17,501 nt of DNA from Castellaniella sp. UBA6218 (GTDB taxonomy: Bacteria; Pseudomonadota; Gammaproteobacteria; Burkholderiales; Burkholderiaceae_B), in NCBI GenBank assembly GCA_002421865.1, contig DISE01000021.1, positions 1 through 17,501 of the forward strand, read 5' to 3'. The first letter of the stretch is position 1. Each line of letters starts with the position of its first letter. Under the pieces are notes generated by a model. It ran no database searches, was not told the origin of the DNA, and was given only the letters and a program-made list of their open reading frames with translations. Positions 13,188 through 17,501 of the stretch are shown one piece after another. The position numbers and the translations under genes are program-made.

Positions 13188-14357
13188 GTGAAGCATACGA
13201 TCGGTAAATTGCTGGCCGCCTGCGTTTTCGCGGCCGGAGGGGCGTGCGCCGCCCAGGCCCAGGATCTGAAGGTCGGCATGATCCTGCCGCTGTCGGGGCC
13301 GTTCGCCTCGACCGGGCAACAGATGGTGAACGGCGCGAAGCTCTATCTGAAGGAGCACGGCGACACGGTGGCGGGCCGCCGGATCGTGCTGATCGAGAAA
13401 GACGACACCGGCGTGTCGCCGTCGATCAGCAAGCGCCAGGCGCAGACCTTGCTGATCCAGGACAAGGTCGAGGTGCTGGCCGGTTTCGGCCTGACGCCGG
13501 GCGCATTCTCGGTTGCGCCCCTGGCCACCGAGGCCAAGGTGCCCATGGTCGTGATGAATGCCGCCACGTCCTCGATCACGGAAAAGTCGCCCTACATCGT
13601 CCGCACGTCCATGACCTTGCCGCAGGTGGCTGCGCCGATGGCGGGCTGGGCGGCGGCCAACGGCATCCACAAGGTGTACATCGCCGTGGCCGACTATGGG
13701 CCGGGCCATGACGCGGCGGCTCAGTTCAAGAAGACCTTTACCGCCGCGGGCGGCGAGGTGGTGGGTGAAGTCCAGACGCCGCTCACCAGCCCGGATTTCG
13801 CGCCGTTCCTGCAGAAGATCAAGGACGCCAGGCCGGACGCGATCTTTCTGTTCGTGCCCAATGGCGAACAAGGGGTCGCATTCGCCAAGAGCTACAAGGA
13901 GCGCGCCCTGGCCGACGCCGGCATCCGGCTGCTGGCCACCGGCGACGTGGTCACCGAGGACGTGCTGGCGGCCATGGGCGACAACGCCCTGGGCATGATC
14001 ACTTCGTTCCACTATTCCCAGGCGCACGATTCGCCTGAGAACAAGGCCTTTGTCCAGGCCTACGCCCGGGCCTATCCCGGCACGCGGCCCAATATGGTGG
14101 CCGTGGCGGCCTATGACGGCATGCGGCTGATCCGCGAAGCGCTGGAAAAAACCAAGGGCGATGCTGGCGGCGACGCCTTCATCGCGGCGGTCAAGGGCAT
14201 GAAATGGGCCAGCCCGCGCGGCCCCGTGGCAATCGATCCTGCGACGCGCGACATCATCCAGAACGTCTACATCCGCAAGGTCGAGAAAGTGGACGGCGTG
14301 CTGCAGAACGTGGAGTTCGCCACGGTCGAGGCCGTCAAGGATCCCGGGAAGATGTAG
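13188..14357 (+). CDS. Periplasmic ABC-transporter substrate-binding protein (Leu/Ile/Val type), orphan
   Basis: Type I periplasmic binding protein of 389 residues. A Sec signal peptide is clear: basic MKHTIGK, a hydrophobic core, and a likely cut after AQA at residue 24; there is no lipobox. The mature part begins LKVGMILPLSGPFAS, the hallmark of the branched-chain amino-acid/amide/aromatic acid binding family. GTG 13188 is the start, with AAGGAG upstream. It lies 43 bp after vanB and reads as the third gene of the van operon. No permease or ATPase gene is present here. Members of this family bind aromatic acids in other proteobacteria, so vanillate or 4-hydroxybenzoate capture is a fair inference; it could also serve a transporter encoded elsewhere. 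Confidence 0.9.
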   Translation: MKHTIGKLLAACVFAAGGACAAQAQDLKVGMILPLSGPFASTGQQMVNGAKLYLKEHGDTVAGRRIVLIEKDDTGVSPSISKRQAQTLLIQDKVEVLAGFGLTPGAFSVAPLATEAKVPMVVMNAATSSITEKSPYIVRTSMTLPQVAAPMAGWAAANGIHKVYIAVADYGPGHDAAAQFKKTFTAAGGEVVGEVQTPLTSPDFAPFLQKIKDARPDAIFLFVPNGEQGVAFAKSYKERALADAGIRLLATGDVVTEDVLAAMGDNALGMITSFHYSQAHDSPENKAFVQAYARAYPGTRPNMVAVAAYDGMRLIREALEKTKGDAGGDAFIAAVKGMKWASPRGPVAIDPATRDIIQNVYIRKVEKVDGVLQNVEFATVEAVKDPGKM

Positions 14358-14413
14358 CGCCGGGTGTGTGGTATCCGGATTCCATAGCAATCCGGCATAG
14401 CTGTTAGTGACGC

Positions 14414-14430
14414 GCCCGGTCTTACCGGGC
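14414..14430 (+). terminator. Terminator-like hairpin after the van operon
   Basis: GCCCGGT and ACCGGGC form a 7-bp stem with loop CTT, followed by CGTCCCGTTTAT, a short weak T-tract. It lies 57 bp after the binding-protein stop and before the aldo/keto reductase start, so it may separate the two transcription units. The weak T-tract allows read-through. Confidence 0.5.
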
Positions 14431-14460
14431 CGTCCCGTTTATGGGGATAATCGGGTCACC

Positions 14461-15459
14461 ATGACGACGAAAACGACGACGCGCGTGCTGGCCGGTACCC
14501 CGGTCTTTCCCATCGGCCTGGGCTGCATGAGCCTGAGCCACGGCTACGGACCGGCGGTTTCGCCGGCCGACGCCGAGGCGCTGTTGCTGGGCGCGCTGGA
14601 CCGGGGAGTGACGCTGTTCGACACGGCGGCGCTCTACGGCTTCGGCCACAATGAGGAACTTCTGGGCCGGGTGCTGGCCCCGCACCGCGACCGCTTCATG
14701 CTGGCCAGCAAATGCGGAATCTTCCGCGAGAACGGCCAGCGCCACATCGACGGCCGGCCCGAAACCCTGCGCCGCACCTGCGAGGATTCCCTGCGCCGCC
14801 TGCGCACCGATGCGATCGATCTGTACTATCTGCATCGCTGGGACAAGTCCGTGCCGGTCGAGGACAGCGTGGGCGCCCTCGCGGATCTCGCGCGCGCCGG
14901 CAAGATCCGCCACATCGGCCTGTCCGAGGTGTCCGCCGAGACCCTGCGCCGGGCGCACGCCGTGCATCCCGTGGCCGCCGTCCAGAGCGAATATTCGCTG
15001 TGGACGCGCAACCCCGAGATCGCCGTCCTCGCCGCCTGCCGCGAGATCGGCGCGGCCTTCGTGCCCTACAGCCCGCTCGCCCGGGCGTTCCTGGCCGACG
15101 GCCTGCCGGATCCGGGCGCCCTCGACGCGGGCGACCTGCGCCGGCGCATGCCGCGCTTCCAGCCCGAGGCCTACGCCCGCAACTTGCGCCTGCTCGCGCC
15201 TTACCGGCGGATCGCGGCGCGCGTGGGCTGCTCGCCCGCCCAGCTTGCGCTGGCCTGGCTGCTGCACCAGGGCGAGGACATCATCCCGATTCCCGGCACG
15301 ATCCGGCTCGACCACCTCGAGGACAACCTGGGCGCGGTGGGGGTCTCGCTGGATGCCGCCACGCTGGCCGAGCTCGACGCCCTGATCAATGACCGCACGG
15401 TGGAGGGCGCGCGCCACGGCGCGGCGAACATGGCCGAGGTCGACACCGAATCGTTTTGA
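14461..15459 (+). CDS. Aldo/keto reductase
   Basis: NAD(P)H-dependent (beta/alpha)8-barrel oxidoreductase of 332 residues, closest in style to the AKR13/YajO-like group. The catalytic tetrad is visible: Asp54 and Tyr59 in LFDTAALYGFGHNE, Lys84 in LASKCG, His125 in YYLHR. The cofactor-site segment IPIPGTIRLDHLEDN is near the C-terminus. ATG 14461 is chosen; the frame opens at 14407, but that start would place the coding region across the terminator-like hairpin. The Shine-Dalgarno is weak (GGGATAATCGGG). Reduction of an aryl aldehyde such as vanillin or 4-hydroxybenzaldehyde would fit the locus, but substrate cannot be read from sequence. The DUF1932 gene follows after 11 bp, so the two form an operon. 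Confidence 0.88.
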   Translation: MTTKTTTRVLAGTPVFPIGLGCMSLSHGYGPAVSPADAEALLLGALDRGVTLFDTAALYGFGHNEELLGRVLAPHRDRFMLASKCGIFRENGQRHIDGRPETLRRTCEDSLRRLRTDAIDLYYLHRWDKSVPVEDSVGALADLARAGKIRHIGLSEVSAETLRRAHAVHPVAAVQSEYSLWTRNPEIAVLAACREIGAAFVPYSPLARAFLADGLPDPGALDAGDLRRRMPRFQPEAYARNLRLLAPYRRIAARVGCSPAQLALAWLLHQGEDIIPIPGTIRLDHLEDNLGAVGVSLDAATLAELDALINDRTVEGARHGAANMAEVDTESF

Positions 15460-15470
15460 GGAGCATTGCG

Positions 15471-16367
15471 ATGCAGAGCACGAATCTTGGATTGATCGGC
15501 TACGGCGAGGTCGGCGGCATCTTCTGCGCCGGGCTCAAGGACCATGCGGCCAGCGTGCAGGCCTGGGACGTCAAGCTCGCCGACGAGGGCACTGCCGCGC
15601 CCCTGCGGGCGCGCGCCGAGCGCGACGGCGTGCCGCTGTGCGGCTCGGCGGCCGAGCTGTGCGGCCGCAGCGACCTGGTGATGTCCGCCGTGACCGCCTC
15701 CAACACCGTCGACGTCGCCCGCGAGGCCGCGCGCCACATCCGGCCGGGCACCGTCTTCCTGGACCTGAATTCCGCCTCGCCGGGCGCCAAGCGCGAGGCC
15801 GCCGCCCTGGTCGAGGCGGCCTCGGGCCTGTACGTCGAGGCGGGCGTCATGACCTCCGTGCCCCCCTACGGGATCCGCGTGCCCATGCTGCTGGGCGGCC
15901 CCCATGCCGAGGCGCTGGCCGCGCGCCTGCGGGACGCCGGCATGGACGCGACCGCGGTCTCGAACGAGCTGGGCGTGGCCTCGGCGATCAAGATGTGCCG
16001 CAGCGTCATGATCAAGGGCCTCGAGGCGCTGGTGATCGAAAGCTACACCGCCGCGCGCGCCTATGGCGTCGAGGACTACGTGCTGCCGACCCTGCAAGAG
16101 ACCTTTCCCTCGATCGACTGGTCCGAGCAGGGCGCCTATTTCTACAGCCGCGTCGTCCAGCACGGTCGCCGCCGGGCCGAGGAAATGCGCGAGGTCGCCA
16201 ATACGGTGCGCGAGGCCGGCTTCGAGCCCCTGATGGCCAGCGCGACGGCGGCCAAGCAGGACTGGGTCGCCGGCCTGGCGGCGCAGGGGCTGTTCGCCGA
16301 GGTCGACAAGGCCGGTGGCTGGCAGGCGTACGCCGATCGGCTGATCGCGCACGCGAAAGAGCGCTGA
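15471..16367 (+). CDS. 6-phosphogluconate dehydrogenase-like NAD(P)-binding protein with DUF1932 C-terminal domain
   Basis: Protein of 298 residues related to beta-hydroxyacid dehydrogenases. The N-terminal Rossmann domain starts GLIGYGEVGGIF (7-18). DLNSASPGAKREAA (98-111) matches the substrate-loop region, and Lys174 in ASAIKMCRS takes the place of the catalytic lysine of the superfamily. The C-terminal half resembles the DUF1932 domain rather than a normal HIBADH tail. ATG 15471 has GAGGAG (15458-15463) overlapping the preceding gene's stop; a TTG at 15456 is a less likely start. The likely reaction is oxidation or reduction of a hydroxyacid; the true substrate of this subfamily is not known to me. 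It is not a LigC-type semialdehyde dehydrogenase, which belongs to the Gfo/Idh/MocA family. Confidence 0.83.
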   Translation: MQSTNLGLIGYGEVGGIFCAGLKDHAASVQAWDVKLADEGTAAPLRARAERDGVPLCGSAAELCGRSDLVMSAVTASNTVDVAREAARHIRPGTVFLDLNSASPGAKREAAALVEAASGLYVEAGVMTSVPPYGIRVPMLLGGPHAEALAARLRDAGMDATAVSNELGVASAIKMCRSVMIKGLEALVIESYTAARAYGVEDYVLPTLQETFPSIDWSEQGAYFYSRVVQHGRRRAEEMREVANTVREAGFEPLMASATAAKQDWVAGLAAQGLFAEVDKAGGWQAYADRLIAHAKER

Positions 16368-16431
16368 GCCGGCGAAAGGAGCATCCAGGCCGGCGGCGGC
16401 AAGACCGGCATGACATAAAAAAGGAGGGGAC

Positions 16432-17501
16432 ATGAGCGAAGACCTGCACGTCACGGGGCGGGAATACATCCTGCGCGAGGGCGAGACCATCGTGCTGGCG
16501 ACCGACCTCGAGGGGCGGATCACCTACGTCAACGAGGATTTCCTGCGCATCAGCGGGCACGAGCCCTCCGAGGTGATCGGCTCCTCGCAGAGCATCCTGC
16601 GCCATCCCGCGATGCCGCGCGAGCCCTTCGCCGACCTGATGCGCACCGTACGCCGCGGCAAGGCCTGGTCCGGCCTGATGAAGAACCGCTGCAAGAATGG
16701 CGACCACTACTGGGTCGACATCCAGGCGGCGCCGATCTTCCAGGGCGGGCAGGTCACCGGATTCACCTCCATCCGGACCCGGCCGTCGCGCGAGCGGGTC
16801 GAGGCGGCCGAGCGCGCGTACGGCGCCATGGCCGAGGGCCGGCGCGGCGTCCGGATCCACGAGGGCGTGGTCTCCACGGCGGGTCCGGCGCGGCGCGCCC
16901 TGGCGCGCGCGGCCGGCGCGTCGCTGCGCGCGCGGGTGGCGGCGCATTCGATCGTGGGCGCGGGCCTGTTCGCCGCGCTCGGGGTGCTGGGGGCCGGCAG
17001 CCTGCCGGCGATGGCGCTGGCGGCGGCGGGCGCCGCCTGGTGCCTGGTCGGCGGCCTGGCGCTGTACCGCCCCGTGGCCCGCGCCGTGCGGCGCATGCGC
17101 GCGGACATCGAGCGCATCAGCTCGGGCGACCTTTCCGGCCGGATCCAGACCGGCGGCGCGGCCGAATTGGCCAGCCTCGCCCACGGCCTGCGCATCCTGC
17201 AGATCAACATGAAGCTGCTGATCGTGCGCATCAAGGAATCCGCCTCGGTCGTCGTCAGCGGCGTGCGCGAGATCGCCCAGGGCAATGACGACCTGTCGCG
17301 GCGCACCGACGTGCAGGCGAGCTCCCTCGAGGAGACCGCCGCCTCGATCGAGCAGCTCGCCAGCACGGTCAAGCAGAACGCCGCGCACGCCGGGCAGGCC
17401 AGCGAGCTGGCCTCGGGTTCCGAGCAGCAGGTGTCGCAGAGCGAGACCTCGCTGCGCCGCGCGGTCGACACCATGGCGCGCATCCAGGACAGCGCGCGCC
17501 G
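16432..17501 (+). CDS. Aer-like PAS-HAMP methyl-accepting chemotaxis protein (truncated by window end)
   Basis: The first 356 codons are present and the gene runs off the window. It has the Aer layout: a cytoplasmic PAS domain at about 12-118, with YVNEDFLRISG, RHPAMP and WSGLMKNRCKNGDHYWV close to E. coli Aer; no large periplasmic domain; a hydrophobic hairpin at about 172-212; a HAMP domain at about 211-265; and the start of the MCP signalling coil with RRTDVQASSLEETAASIEQLASTVKQNA (289-316). AAGGAGG (16421-16427) precedes ATG 16432. Aer proteins sense redox through PAS-bound FAD and drive energy taxis. Here Asp60 of E. coli Aer is Ala, which may affect flavin binding. The 64-bp gap to the preceding gene has no clear terminator, so co-transcription is possible. 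Confidence 0.9.
   Translation, partial: MSEDLHVTGREYILREGETIVLATDLEGRITYVNEDFLRISGHEPSEVIGSSQSILRHPAMPREPFADLMRTVRRGKAWSGLMKNRCKNGDHYWVDIQAAPIFQGGQVTGFTSIRTRPSRERVEAAERAYGAMAEGRRGVRIHEGVVSTAGPARRALARAAGASLRARVAAHSIVGAGLFAALGVLGAGSLPAMALAAAGAAWCLVGGLALYRPVARAVRRMRADIERISSGDLSGRIQTGGAAELASLAHGLRILQINMKLLIVRIKESASVVVSGVREIAQGNDDLSRRTDVQASSLEETAASIEQLASTVKQNAAHAGQASELASGSEQQVSQSETSLRRAVDTMARIQDSAR

Noticed and set aside
16368..16431. GCCGG...CCGGC hairpin before the Aer-like gene and a minimal ATG-ACA-TAA frame
   Set aside because: The stem is only 5 bp with a long loop in very GC-rich DNA, and a two-codon frame cannot be supported as a gene.
16012..17388. 458-codon open frame on the minus strand
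   Set aside because: Opposite the DUF1932 gene and the Aer-like receptor, both of which have clear motifs; the antisense product is low-complexity.
14461..17501. Codon-use shift (more CTC leucine) suggesting a transferred segment
   Set aside because: By eye only the aldo/keto reductase shows clear enrichment; dctD has a similar share, so it is not evidence of transfer.
1..17501. CRISPR arrays, tRNA or rRNA genes, insertion sequences, prophage or defence genes
   Set aside because: No repeat-spacer pattern, transposase, integrase, terminal inverted repeats or RNA-gene signature was seen; the window is ordinary metabolic and sensory genes.

Overview
This window is high-GC (roughly two thirds G+C by eye) bacterial DNA. 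It is densely packed with chromosomal catabolic genes and shows no sign of phage, IS element, CRISPR or RNA gene. The gene types (DctABD with a sigma-54 promoter, PobR/PobA, LigAB-type protocatechuate 4,5-dioxygenase, VanAB, an orphan Leu/Ile/Val-type binding protein, an Aer-like receptor) fit a betaproteobacterium of the order Burkholderiales, plausibly Alcaligenaceae. That taxonomic call is inference from gene content.

Layout. (1) 1-161: 3' end of an AldB/ExaC-type aldehyde dehydrogenase, convergent with dctA. (2) 164-5061: C4-dicarboxylate module. dctA (minus) is divergent from dctB-dctD (plus, 4-bp overlap). The 288-bp gap holds a near-perfect sigma-54 promoter for dctA, a possible IHF site and two nearly identical dyads likely to be DctD sites. 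(3) 5001-7231: pobR (AraC family, minus) divergent from pobA (4-hydroxybenzoate 3-hydroxylase). (4) 7213-9532: a second AraC regulator, paralogous to PobR, divergent from ligA-ligB. (5) 9568-10928: an alpha/beta hydrolase (minus) divergent from a MarR-type regulator (plus). (6) 11088-14357: vanA-vanB (vanillate O-demethylase) and an orphan periplasmic ABC binding protein, preceded by a dyad that looks like a MarR operator and closed by a hairpin terminator. (7) 14461-17501: an aldo/keto reductase, a 6PGDH-like/DUF1932 dehydrogenase and a truncated Aer-like PAS-HAMP-MCP receptor, all on the plus strand.

How it works together. 4-Hydroxybenzoate (PobA) and vanillate (VanAB) both become protocatechuate, which LigAB opens by 4,5-(meta) cleavage. 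The known 4,5-pathway ends in pyruvate and oxaloacetate, so the adjacent C4-dicarboxylate uptake system is metabolically coherent. The later pathway genes (ligC, ligI, ligJ, ligK) are not in this window. All three aromatic steps consume O2, which gives an Aer-type energy-taxis receptor a plausible link to the locus.

Most interesting observation: the pobR-pobA and araC2-ligA intergenic regions share the identical 12-mer AAAAGTCCATTC, with exactly 85 bp between it and the ATG of pobA and of ligA. Because the two adjacent regulators are paralogs, this looks like a shared operator that could couple production of protocatechuate to its ring cleavage.
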